From JAKSSM01 sp045629065 (GTDB taxonomy: Bacteria > Bacillota > Clostridia > Peptostreptococcales > Anaerovoracaceae), in NCBI GenBank assembly GCA_045629065.1, contig JAZQQK010000020.1, positions 1 through 17,022 of the forward strand: a DNA stretch of 17,022 nucleotides. The letters run 5' to 3'. Shown here piece by piece: positions 1 through 5,693 of the stretch. Both the position numbers and the translations under genes were made by a program. Position 1 is the first letter of the stretch; each line of letters starts with the position of its first letter. The notes beneath the pieces were generated by a model. The model searched no databases. It was given only the letters and a program-made list of their open reading frames with translations, and had not been told where the DNA came from.

Positions 1-1499
1 ATCATCTGCTCGGCGTAAACCTTGCCGATAGCTGCCATACCAATAATGAGCTGAACATAATCGATAAGTTCCTGGTCGCCGCAAAAGAAAAGCTGAAGTG
101 AGTCATTCCAGATATCCTTGCCTTCATCACCCGGTGAAACACAGGTAATCTTGGTAATCAGGTCTCTCGGATCGTGCGCCTGCTCTCCCGCCATACCCTT
201 TGTAAGGTCGTAGGTCGCATAAGGCGTATTGATGAGATTTTCGTTCTTATCAAGGTCGTTCACATCAACCGCCACCATAGGCTTTGCGGTATTAAGAGCA
301 GAAACGATATACTTGTAATCTCTGCGCTTAAGAACAAACTTGAGATATGCCTTCTCACCTTCCAGCATGTAATAAAGTGGTATCTGTGGACCGGTGCAAA
401 CCTTAAGGAGCGCTGCACCACCTGTTCTTGCAAGGTTCTCATTGATGCCGGTTGCTACTAAACGCTCTACGCATTTATCAACTCTGGCCTTTGCATCAAG
501 ATACTGAATGTCGGTAAGTTCCTCCATTGCTGCAATTGCAAGCTGCAAGTCTTCGCACCAAACCTCTCCGTCGTATCGAAGATAATCGGTGGCGGCTGAG
601 AACCTAAGTTCATCGCCATATTCCGATACAAGCACTCTGGCTTCGCCCACGTCTGAATAATCCTCAGGCTTTACAGAACTTTCGCCATCTGCGAAATCGT
701 CGTTATAATCGCTCGGAGGTACATATCCGTCCTGCGACTGCACGACCTTTGCAAACTTACAAGCACTATTCCATATGGTGTTCAGTTCCTCAGGTGGAAG
801 CGGCGGATCACACTTTTCTGCTCTTTCTAAGAACTTCTCGTGTGCTTCATCCGAAGCTCCGTAGCGCTTTACCAACTTCCCGGCGAAACGCGATAAAGTC
901 TTGTTTCTGTTACCCTCTGTAATGGGTCCGGTATAGTGTGTTGATGTGTTGGTATTGTTTTCATTTGTGTCATCCAAAACAATATCTTCATCAATGGTTG
1001 ACCATCCGTCGTTCCACAAAACACCAGGTGCATCAGCGCCAAAGAGGAATCTTGCTGCGTCCAGGGCATTATCATCAAAGAATGGAAACTTCTTCTGAAT
1101 TGCAACCTTCATAGCTGCATACTCTTCTGCATCCGTACACTTCTTAATATGGAAGTAAACGTGGAATCTTGGTCTCGGGCTTAAGTCGCCCTTCTGCATC
1201 ATGTTGTGGCGGCTGGGTGTAATCGCAAACTCATAATCTGCTAACTCTTCCTGAAGCATCTCAGGTGTTACCCAATCCACCGGGTTATCAGAGTGGTCGT
1301 TGTCACAGTCCATGACAATGACATCTGAAGCTAAGAAGTTTTTGTTACTTCTATAGTTATCTGTGAAAGCTCCGCAAACGTGATCCTTCGTGACCGCATC
1401 TGCAAGCTCGTCCGCTGACCTGACCGTTACCTCATGCGGATATTTGCAATTGGCCTTGTTCCCGGTACAGTCAGCTAAAAATAAGGTAAATTCCATCAT
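1..1499 (-). CDS. Phage primase-helicase (AEP primase + PriCT + D5_N), C-terminus beyond window
   Basis: Makes primers and, in the complete protein, probably unwinds DNA for phage replication. The 499 residues present show an archaeo-eukaryotic primase-like N-terminus: D64-C-D66 (DxD motif), S96-R-H98 (SxH motif) and a downstream acidic position at D143 or D147. A PriCT-like helical segment follows at about 195-250, then a D5_N-like region reaching the window edge. The Walker A motif expected of the SF3-type helicase would lie just outside, so the helicase part is inferred from family architecture. Start: ATG-ATG at 1499/1496 behind a strong GGAGGAAGG that overlaps the stop region of the upstream gene. 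It is second in a minus-strand operon with the DUF4406-like gene. No frameshift is seen; the reading frame is open throughout. Confidence 0.85.
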   Translation of the reverse strand, partial: MMEFTLFLADCTGNKANCKYPHEVTVRSADELADAVTKDHVCGAFTDNYRSNKNFLASDVIVMDCDNDHSDNPVDWVTPEMLQEELADYEFAITPSRHNMMQKGDLSPRPRFHVYFHIKKCTDAEEYAAMKVAIQKKFPFFDDNALDAARFLFGADAPGVLWNDGWSTIDEDIVLDDTNENNTNTSTHYTGPITEGNRNKTLSRFAGKLVKRYGASDEAHEKFLERAEKCDPPLPPEELNTIWNSACKFAKVVQSQDGYVPPSDYNDDFADGESSVKPEDYSDVGEARVLVSEYGDELRFSAATDYLRYDGEVWCEDLQLAIAAMEELTDIQYLDAKARVDKCVERLVATGINENLARTGGAALLKVCTGPQIPLYYMLEGEKAYLKFVLKRRDYKYIVSALNTAKPMVAVDVNDLDKNENLINTPYATYDLTKGMAGEQAHDPRDLITKITCVSPGDEGKDIWNDSLQLFFCGDQELIDYVQLIIGMAAIGKVYAEQM

Positions 1500-1510
1500 T
1501 AGCCTTCCTC

Positions 1511-1903
1511 CTAAACATCAGTAAAATAGCGAATCGTCATCTGCTTCTTCTGGGCCCTGTCGATCTCGCTCTGCATTCCAGCTGAAATGAAATCTCCAAA
1601 TACCCACACTTCCTTGCACCTGTCGAGGATCACCATGTCCATTAACATTGCAAGCTCACGTTCAGTCGCTTCGTCCATATACTGCGGAAGTAACAAATGC
1701 GGCGCGATAGGAATGGCACCCTTATCAACAGCAAATCTGCTGTATCGTCTGGCCTTCAGCGTGTTCCCTTCCGTATCCCCTGAATAAGGTGAACAGATAT
1801 AGACAAGCGGTCTGTAGTTCTTGATGCCTTTGTCTACTTTCTTTAACGCCTCATAAGGTGTCGGGTCGCTGTAGCCTTCCGAATTTAAGAAATCTGTCTC
1901 CAT
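1511..1903 (-). CDS. DUF4406-like protein (nucleoside 2-deoxyribosyltransferase-like fold)
   Basis: A 130-residue small phage-type protein. It matches the DUF4406/DUF7768 pattern related to nucleoside 2-deoxyribosyltransferases: Y35-ICSPYSGD after the first strand, the segment around IPIAPHLLLPQYMDE (64-78), EVWVFGD (98-104) and GMQSEI (109-114). That fold binds nucleotides or nucleosides, but the substrate in phages is unknown, so an enzymatic role is only inferred. Start is ATG at 1903 with AAAGGAGAAGG just upstream. It is first in the leftward operon and only 11 bp separate it from the primase start. The promoter-like element at 1955-1991 lies 51 bp upstream in the matching orientation. 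Confidence 0.75.
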   Translation of the reverse strand: METDFLNSEGYSDPTPYEALKKVDKGIKNYRPLVYICSPYSGDTEGNTLKARRYSRFAVDKGAIPIAPHLLLPQYMDEATERELAMLMDMVILDRCKEVWVFGDFISAGMQSEIDRAQKKQMTIRYFTDV

Positions 1904-1954
1904 CGGACCTTCTCCTTTCGTTAAATTTTGAAAAGACCTATTCTGGCCTCTCAG

Positions 1955-1991
1955 GAGTTATGTATTTGAGCGGGTGGGATTTTCCGGTTTT
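1955..1991 (-). promoter_or_regulatory. 37-bp composite promoter-like element, copy C (drives primase operon)
   Basis: Read on the minus strand: AAAACCGG, then 13 bp starting AAA, then CTCAAATACATAACTC. It is the same module, with the same 13-bp spacing, as the copies at 2841 and 2923. It points at the DUF4406/primase operon. No consensus -35/-10 pair was found nearer that operon. GGAA and TACATA are 17 bp apart, like the two boxes of an alternative-sigma promoter; this reading is inference. Confidence 0.7.
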
Positions 1992-2040
1992 TAGATAAGA
2001 AATTGAAAGTTTTTGAAAAAAGATGTGTTGCTTCCTTATA

Positions 2041-2069
2041 TAAAGAAAAAACCGAGGTCGCCCCTCGGT
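2041..2069 (-). terminator. Rho-independent terminator facing left, upstream of symE-like gene
   Basis: On the minus strand a perfect 7-bp stem (ACCGAGG / CCTCGGT) with a 5-nt loop is followed by a run of six T then CTTT. On the plus strand there is no T-run, so it works leftward only. No minus-strand gene lies to its right until 7765, past another terminator. It therefore implies a short leftward transcript, possibly antisense to the symE-like gene. Confidence 0.65.
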
Positions 2070-2091
2070 GAAATTAGTATCTTCTATAATT

Positions 2092-2110
2092 TACCAGTAT
2101 CTGGTATAAT
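2092..2110 (+). promoter_or_regulatory. Extended -10 promoter with overlapping inverted-repeat operator
   Basis: TATAAT at 2105-2110 is preceded by TGG, giving an extended -10 (TGnTATAAT); no good -35 is present. The perfect inverted repeat TACCAG-TAT-CTGGTA (2092-2106) overlaps the -10, as a repressor operator would. A second TATAAT lies exactly 20 bp upstream (2085-2090). The repressor is not identified. Confidence 0.6.
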
Positions 2111-2120
2111 ACCCCTGTAG

Positions 2121-2150
2121 CATTGGTAGCCGGAAAGGATGGCACCAATG
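2121..2150 (+). promoter_or_regulatory. Start-codon hairpin in symE-like leader
   Basis: CATTGGT (2121-2127) pairs perfectly with ACCAATG (2144-2150), which contains the chosen start codon. GCC (2129-2131) pairs with GGC (2141-2143), leaving A2128 bulged. The 9-nt loop GGAAAGGAT carries the Shine-Dalgarno sequence. Nearly the whole short 5' leader is this hairpin, which suggests control of translation initiation. Confidence 0.6.
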
Positions 2151-2336
2151 AAGCAAAGACAATTAAAAGTGTATGAAGCCCCTGGCCAATTAATTGATGT
2201 CCCGCGCATCAACCTGCAAGGCAAGTGGCTAACAAATCTCGGTTACCATATCGGTGATCGTATTATCGTATCTTGCGATGATCATGGTAGGCTCATTATT
2301 GAACCAGCTCCTGCTGATTCAGAACCTACTTCTTAG
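2148..2336 (+). CDS. symE-like: SymE-family type I toxin-like protein
   Basis: A 62-residue protein matching the SymE toxin pattern, an AbrB/SpoVT-like fold: LKVYE near the N-terminus, PRINLQGKWL (19-28), then GYHIGDRIIV and GRLII. In E. coli SymE is an SOS-induced protein whose overproduction is harmful. Its mRNA is blocked by the antisense RNA SymR, and it sits beside the type I hsd locus. The same function here is inferred from family resemblance. I chose ATG 2148 because GGAAAGGA is 8 nt upstream; the in-frame ATG at 2139 abuts that sequence with no spacing. The gene has its own extended -10 promoter and a hairpin enclosing the start codon. A small unknown gene follows at 2436. Confidence 0.7.
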   Translation: MKQRQLKVYEAPGQLIDVPRINLQGKWLTNLGYHIGDRIIVSCDDHGRLIIEPAPADSEPTS

Positions 2337-2435
2337 GAACATCTCGTTCCGCAATTTTCCTAATTAACTTATTAACCAATATTTTATTAGGCTACTTTTG
2401 CTACGCACATTTTCTATATTTAAAGGAGGACACTA

Positions 2436-2744
2436 TTGTTTACTAAAAAAGAAATAGCGCAACTAACGGATCCTTATTTTTATGTCATCAGGATCACGGA
2501 GAACTTTTATGAAGTCCAATCTCGTAACACCGGCCATTGCTGGCTGATTATGAAAACACCACAGGGCTCGCCTAAAAAGCCTGTCGTCTTATATCATAAG
2601 CATCGTATTTCTGATTACTATCATGTCCAGCGTGAACTGTATACTGTTTCGCAGGCACTCTCCACTCTTAAAAACCACGACTCCTACGTCTTAGGCTCTA
2701 CGGCAAGGACTGCACGTCCTGTCCCCGCACAACTTCCGTGCTAA
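2436..2744 (+). CDS. Uncharacterised 102-residue protein, partner of the symE-like gene
   Basis: I do not recognise a domain. The protein begins with TTG behind an excellent AAAGGAGG (2422-2429). It is rich in tyrosine and histidine, is basic toward the C-terminus, and has no membrane segment or signal peptide. It lies 99 bp after the SymE-like gene on the same strand, with no terminator between them, and a strong terminator follows at 2793-2827. The two genes therefore look like one transcription unit. Possible roles are a modulator or antitoxin for the toxin, or an unrelated cargo protein; nothing in the sequence decides this. The last 15 residues are proline- and alanine-rich and may be disordered. 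Confidence 0.65.
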   Translation: MFTKKEIAQLTDPYFYVIRITENFYEVQSRNTGHCWLIMKTPQGSPKKPVVLYHKHRISDYYHVQRELYTVSQALSTLKNHDSYVLGSTARTARPVPAQLPC

Positions 2745-2792
2745 AACTTCCTATTACTATTAGCTCCTATAAAAACTGAATACTTCCTATAT

Positions 2793-2827
2793 AGATAGCA
2801 GCTATCTCCCGGCTGCTATCTTTTTTT
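2793..2827 (+). terminator. Rho-independent terminator of the symE-like unit
   Basis: AGATAGCAGC (2793-2802) and GCTGCTATCT (2812-2821) form a perfect 10-bp stem with a 9-nt loop, followed by a T-run at 2821-2827. It separates the symE-like unit from the replication operon. Confidence 0.85.
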
Positions 2828-2840
2828 ATTTTCTTCTTCA

Positions 2841-2877
2841 AAAACCGGAAATTCGTGGTGCCTCAAATACATAACTC
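2841..2877 (+). promoter_or_regulatory. 37-bp composite promoter-like element, copy A
   Basis: AAAACCGG (2841-2848), a 13-bp spacer starting AAA, then CTCAAATACATAACTC (2862-2877). It lies just after the symE-unit terminator and points toward the polymerase operon, 123 bp from its first gene. Spacing and core match copies B and C exactly. Confidence 0.65.
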
Positions 2878-2922
2878 CTGTAAGAGATGAGGCTTCAAAA
2901 AAAGTTTTTAAGAAATTTTCAA

Positions 2923-2959
2923 AAAACCGGAAAAACAGCCCCTCTCAAATACATAACTC
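2923..2959 (+). promoter_or_regulatory. 37-bp composite promoter-like element, copy B
   Basis: AAAACCGG (2923-2930), a 13-bp spacer starting AAA, then CTCAAATACATAACTC (2944-2959). It starts 82 bp after copy A and ends 41 bp before the first gene of the rightward replication operon, so it is the likelier proximal promoter or activator site. Confidence 0.7.
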
Positions 2960-2962
2960 TCA

Positions 2963-2989
2963 GGAAGGGATAAACGCTTCCGGAAAGCG
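2963..2989 (+). promoter_or_regulatory. Two alternative small hairpins in the replication-operon leader
   Basis: GGAAG (2963-2967) can pair with CTTCC (2977-2981). CGCTT (2975-2979) can pair with AAGCG (2985-2989) just before the GAGGT ribosome binding site. The two share bases and exclude each other. The stems are short (5 bp), so the structure is tentative. A candidate RNA motif named for DUF2800 genes has been described in such phages; I cannot tell whether this is one. Confidence 0.3.
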
Positions 2990-3000
2990 AGGTAAAACGT

Positions 3001-3165
3001 ATGGGCGCTGAAACGAACGACCAGGCCGCCAACCATGACGACGTCAGCGAAGAACTAAGAGATGTTCTTATCGCAATTTCAGTAGTGGCAAAGCGGCTCG
3101 CATCGAAGCTCGAGACTAAACAGGCAACCGAAGGAGAAAAAGAATGTACAAGAAATACGGACTGA
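3001..3165 (+). CDS. Small phage protein, 54 residues
   Basis: ATG at 3001 follows GAGGT at a 7-nt distance. The product is short and charged, with an amphipathic helical stretch around EELRDVLIAISVVAKRLASKL that could form a coiled coil or dimerise. It is the first gene of the rightward operon, 41 bp after element B, and its 3' end overlaps the next start (3144) by 22 bp, so translation is probably coupled. Small proteins in this position are common upstream of DUF2800 genes in Clostridia phages. The function is unknown. Confidence 0.6.
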   Translation: MGAETNDQAANHDDVSEELRDVLIAISVVAKRLASKLETKQATEGEKECTRNTD

Positions 3166-3398
3166 CAGGACAGACTGTCACGGTAAAGTTTAAGAAAGGT
3201 GATTCTGATGCATACCCTTGGCAGGGAATGACACAGAACATCAAGATTGAAAGTGAGTACCCTAACTTCTTAGTAGGAATTGTGCTCCCGCATCATGCAC
3301 CACACAGTTTTGGTTTATCTAAACCTTACAGGGTAACAATCGATAAGCATGACATTCTTACAGGGGTAATGATTATTAACGGAGGTGCAATCAGATGA
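3144..3398 (+). CDS. Uncharacterised phage protein, 84 residues
   Basis: ATG follows AAGGAG at 3131-3136. The product is a soluble, probably beta-rich protein with no recognised domain, signal peptide or membrane segment. It overlaps the preceding small gene in another frame, and its TGA overlaps the ATG of the next gene (ATGA). That is typical of a tightly packed early phage operon. No function can be assigned from the sequence. Confidence 0.7.
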   Translation: MYKKYGLTGQTVTVKFKKGDSDAYPWQGMTQNIKIESEYPNFLVGIVLPHHAPHSFGLSKPYRVTIDKHDILTGVMIINGGAIR

Positions 3399-3562
3399 AG
3401 TTAAGCGACGCAACAAAGAAATCTTTCACACAGTTCCTTGGATTTTTACTCAGGGACTTATCAGACTCGATACTCACTAATTTGTTTAACGAAGTTGAAG
3501 ACGAGGACGACGACTGCTGCGGGTTCTGTGGCGGATGCGACGATCCCGAAGATCTTTTTTAG
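3395..3562 (+). CDS. Small acidic, cysteine-rich C-terminus protein, 55 residues
   Basis: ATG 3395 overlaps the previous stop and is preceded by GGAGGTG. The N-terminal half is an amphipathic helix (about 10-33). The second half is strongly acidic (EVEDEDDD), followed by four cysteines in CCGFCGGC (41-48), then more acid residues. The C-x2-C-x2-C spacing could hold a metal, but a four-ligand zinc site is not certain. Its stop codon overlaps the AGGAGG of the next gene. The function is not recognised; position suggests a replication accessory role. Confidence 0.6.
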   Translation: MKLSDATKKSFTQFLGFLLRDLSDSILTNLFNEVEDEDDDCCGFCGGCDDPEDLF

Positions 3563-3571
3563 GAGGTGCAC

Positions 3572-3928
3572 ATGAGTAAGATGAGCGAATTATCAGCCCT
3601 CCTCGATAGCCTTATCGAATGTGGGCAGAAGTTAGTTGATGTAGGTAATGGTCTTAAGGAATACTACTCCGACACACCTAAAACAATATCAACACCTGTA
3701 AAACATGATGAAGCACCGGTGGCCGAAGCTACCGAGCCTGCAAAAACAATAACCTTCGAAGAGGTACGTAAGGTCCTTGCTGGTAAATCCAGTGAGGAGG
3801 ATGGCAAATACAAAGCACAGGTCAAAGCCCTCGTTGCTAAGTATTCAGATACCGGAAACCTTAAAGGTGTACCTGAGGACAAGTATGCAGCCTTAGTCGC
3901 TGAAGCGGAGGTGATCGGCAATGCCTAA
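3572..3928 (+). CDS. Phage replication-operon protein of the type often annotated as rRNA biogenesis protein Rrp5
   Basis: A 118-residue protein whose C-terminal 60 residues (TFEEVRKVLAGKS...KALVAKY...LKGVPEDKYAALVAEAE) resemble the small helical domain of Clostridia phage proteins commonly annotated as Rrp5-like or DNA-ligase-like. That name is inherited and does not show a real rRNA role. The N-terminal 30 residues look helical, and the middle, about 35-58, is rich in proline, threonine and alanine and probably a flexible linker. ATG 3572 was preferred to the GTG at 3566 because AGGAGG (3561-3566) is 5 nt upstream, while the GTG overlaps it. The next gene starts inside its last codons. Confidence 0.65.
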   Translation: MSKMSELSALLDSLIECGQKLVDVGNGLKEYYSDTPKTISTPVKHDEAPVAEATEPAKTITFEEVRKVLAGKSSEEDGKYKAQVKALVAKYSDTGNLKGVPEDKYAALVAEAEVIGNA

Positions 3929-5045
3929 GAAGCATGCATTACTCTCCGCATCTGCATCACACCGCTGGCTCAACTGCCCGCCTTCAGCACTTGAATGTGC
4001 GGGCGTTTCAGACCAAACTTCCACCTTCGCCCAGGAAGGAACCGATGCTCATGAGTTATGTGAGTATAAGGTAATGAAAGCACTCGGGCGTGCTGCTAAG
4101 AATCCCACTGAGGACTTAGAGTATTTCAATTCTGAGATGGATTATCACTCCGACAGCTATGCTTCCTTTGTTATGGAGCAGCTGGAAGAAGCCAAAAGGC
4201 TCTGCCCCGATCCCGTGATAATGCTTGAACAGAAGTTAGACTTCTCACGTTGGGTGCCCGATGGGTTCGGAACCGGTGACTGCGTCATTGTTGCAGACGA
4301 TGTGCTGCAGATAATTGATTTCAAATATGGACTTGGTGTTATGGTCGACGCCTTTAAGAATCCGCAAATGATGCTCTATGCGCTTGGCGCCTTAGAAGTA
4401 TTCGACGGGATTTACGATATCAACCAGATTTATATGACCATTTACCAGCCGAGACGTGATAACGTCAACACTTACATCTGTACCAAAGAGGAACTCCTCA
4501 AATGGGCAGACGAGGTCCTTGCTCCTACTGCCAAGCTTGCTCTTGAAGGCGGCGGCGAATATAAAGCAGGTGACCACTGTCAGTTCTGTAAGGTAAAAGC
4601 CACCTGCAGAAAGCGCGCAGAGCACAACCTTGAACTGGCTCAGTACGATTTCGAGATGCCGTCCAAGTTAAGCACAGAGGAAATCTCCGCTATTCTTCCA
4701 AGAATTGATGAGCTTGTATCTTGGGGTAACGACATCAAAGAATATGCATTACAGCAAGCGCTGTCCGGTACAAAGTTTACTGGTTTCAAAGTAGTAGAGG
4801 GCAAGTCCAACCGCAAGTATACAGATGATGCCGCTGTTGCATTCATCGTCAAAGATGCTGGCTTCGATCCTTACGAAAAGAAGCTCCTTGGTATCACAGC
4901 TATGACTTCTTTGTTGGGTAAGAAGAAGTTTGAAGAACTGCTCGGCAGCATGATCTACAAGCCGCCCGGCAAACCCACACTTGTAACAGACGCAGATAAG
5001 CGTCCAGAGATTAACTCGGCAAACGACGATTTCAAAGACAATTAA
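3921..5045 (+). CDS. DUF2800 protein, Cas4/RecB-like PD-(D/E)XK nuclease
   Basis: A 374-residue protein of the DUF2800 family found in replication modules of Gram-positive phages. Visible nuclease features are E103 before the first acidic strand, D120 in GTGDC, and the I131-I-D133-F-K135 strand, together matching PD-(D/E)XK. Cys19 in the N-terminal WLNCPP motif and the cluster C220-x2-C223-x5-C229 match the four-cysteine Fe-S arrangement of Cas4 and AddB-type nucleases. It probably processes DNA ends during phage replication or recombination alongside the DUF2815 protein. ATG overlaps the preceding gene's end and has GGAGG upstream. The last 20 residues are polar and probably disordered. Nuclease activity is inferred from motifs only. 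Confidence 0.85.
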   Translation: MPKKHALLSASASHRWLNCPPSALECAGVSDQTSTFAQEGTDAHELCEYKVMKALGRAAKNPTEDLEYFNSEMDYHSDSYASFVMEQLEEAKRLCPDPVIMLEQKLDFSRWVPDGFGTGDCVIVADDVLQIIDFKYGLGVMVDAFKNPQMMLYALGALEVFDGIYDINQIYMTIYQPRRDNVNTYICTKEELLKWADEVLAPTAKLALEGGGEYKAGDHCQFCKVKATCRKRAEHNLELAQYDFEMPSKLSTEEISAILPRIDELVSWGNDIKEYALQQALSGTKFTGFKVVEGKSNRKYTDDAAVAFIVKDAGFDPYEKKLLGITAMTSLLGKKKFEELLGSMIYKPPGKPTLVTDADKRPEINSANDDFKDN

Positions 5046-5059
5046 TGGAGGAAATTTTT

Positions 5060-5620
5060 ATGAAACCTATTATTGCTACTAAGGTTATTACAGGTCCCGC
5101 AACAAGATGGAGCTATGCTAACGTCTGGGATCCTAAGTCAATCAACGGAGGCGCACCTAAGTATTCGGTCAGCCTCATCATTCCTAAGTCAGACACAGCT
5201 ACTATTGAGAAAATCAGAGCAGCTATCCAGGCAGCCTATGAGGAAGGCGAATCTAAGCTCAAGGGTAACGGTAAGTCCGTACCTCCTCTTGCAGCAATCA
5301 AGACTCCTCTTCGTGACGGCGACCTTGAGAGACCTGACGATGAAGCATATGCAGATAGCTTCTTTATCAATGCTAACTCTTCTACCGCTCCTGGTATCGT
5401 AGATGCAGCAAGACAGCCTATCATCGACCGCAGCGAAGTATACAGCGGTGTTTACGGTAGAGCTTCCATCAACTTCTACGCTTTCAACAGTAACGGCAAC
5501 AAGGGTATCGCTTGCGGACTTAACAACTTACAGAAGATCCGCGACGGTGAACCTCTCGGAGGTAAGTCTTCTGCAGAGAATGACTTCGACACCGAAGATG
5601 ATGACGATTTCCTGTCATAA
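5060..5620 (+). CDS. DUF2815 protein, probable phage single-stranded DNA-binding protein
   Basis: A 186-residue protein of the DUF2815 family, regarded as ssDNA-binding proteins of Gram-positive phages. The body is beta-rich (GRASINFYAFNSNGNKGIACGLNNLQKI). It ends in an acidic tail, DFDTEDDDDFLS, like the protein-interaction tail of bacterial SSB. I placed the start at ATG 5060 because GGAGGAAA (5047-5054) lies directly upstream. The in-frame ATG at 5045 would put that ribosome binding site inside the coding sequence. It follows the DUF2800 gene closely and precedes the DNA polymerase, so the three likely act together at the phage fork. Confidence 0.8.
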   Translation: MKPIIATKVITGPATRWSYANVWDPKSINGGAPKYSVSLIIPKSDTATIEKIRAAIQAAYEEGESKLKGNGKSVPPLAAIKTPLRDGDLERPDDEAYADSFFINANSSTAPGIVDAARQPIIDRSEVYSGVYGRASINFYAFNSNGNKGIACGLNNLQKIRDGEPLGGKSSAENDFDTEDDDDFLS

Positions 5621-5640
5621 GTAGTTCTCCTTTCTAAACT

Positions 5641-5666
5641 GGGCGGTCAGGGAAACCTGGCTGCCC
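5641..5666 (+). promoter_or_regulatory. GAAA-tetraloop hairpin between DUF2815 and polymerase genes
   Basis: GGGCGGTCAGG (5641-5651) pairs with CCTGGCTGCCC (5656-5666) over 11 bp, with two G-U wobbles and a GAAA tetraloop. The tail is GCTACTTTTATT, so it could be a weak terminator or attenuator lowering polymerase relative to the ssDNA-binding protein, or an mRNA processing or stability element. Confidence 0.55.
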
Positions 5667-5693
5667 GCTACTTTTATTACGAGGTGAAAATCA

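Noticed and set aside
174..1105. Several 60-95 residue frames within the first kilobase on both strands
   Set aside because: They are shadows of the primase-helicase gene, which is open over the whole interval on the minus strand.
2337..2350. GAAC-N5-GTTC half-sites after the symE-like gene, resembling a LexA box
   Set aside because: The Gram-positive LexA site needs a 4-bp spacer; here it is 5 bp, and it lies downstream of the gene rather than at a promoter.
5073..5402. 109-residue plus-strand frame overlapping the DUF2815 gene
   Set aside because: Low-complexity, leucine/serine-rich translation of the +1 frame; the overlapping frame matches a known family with a proper ribosome binding site.
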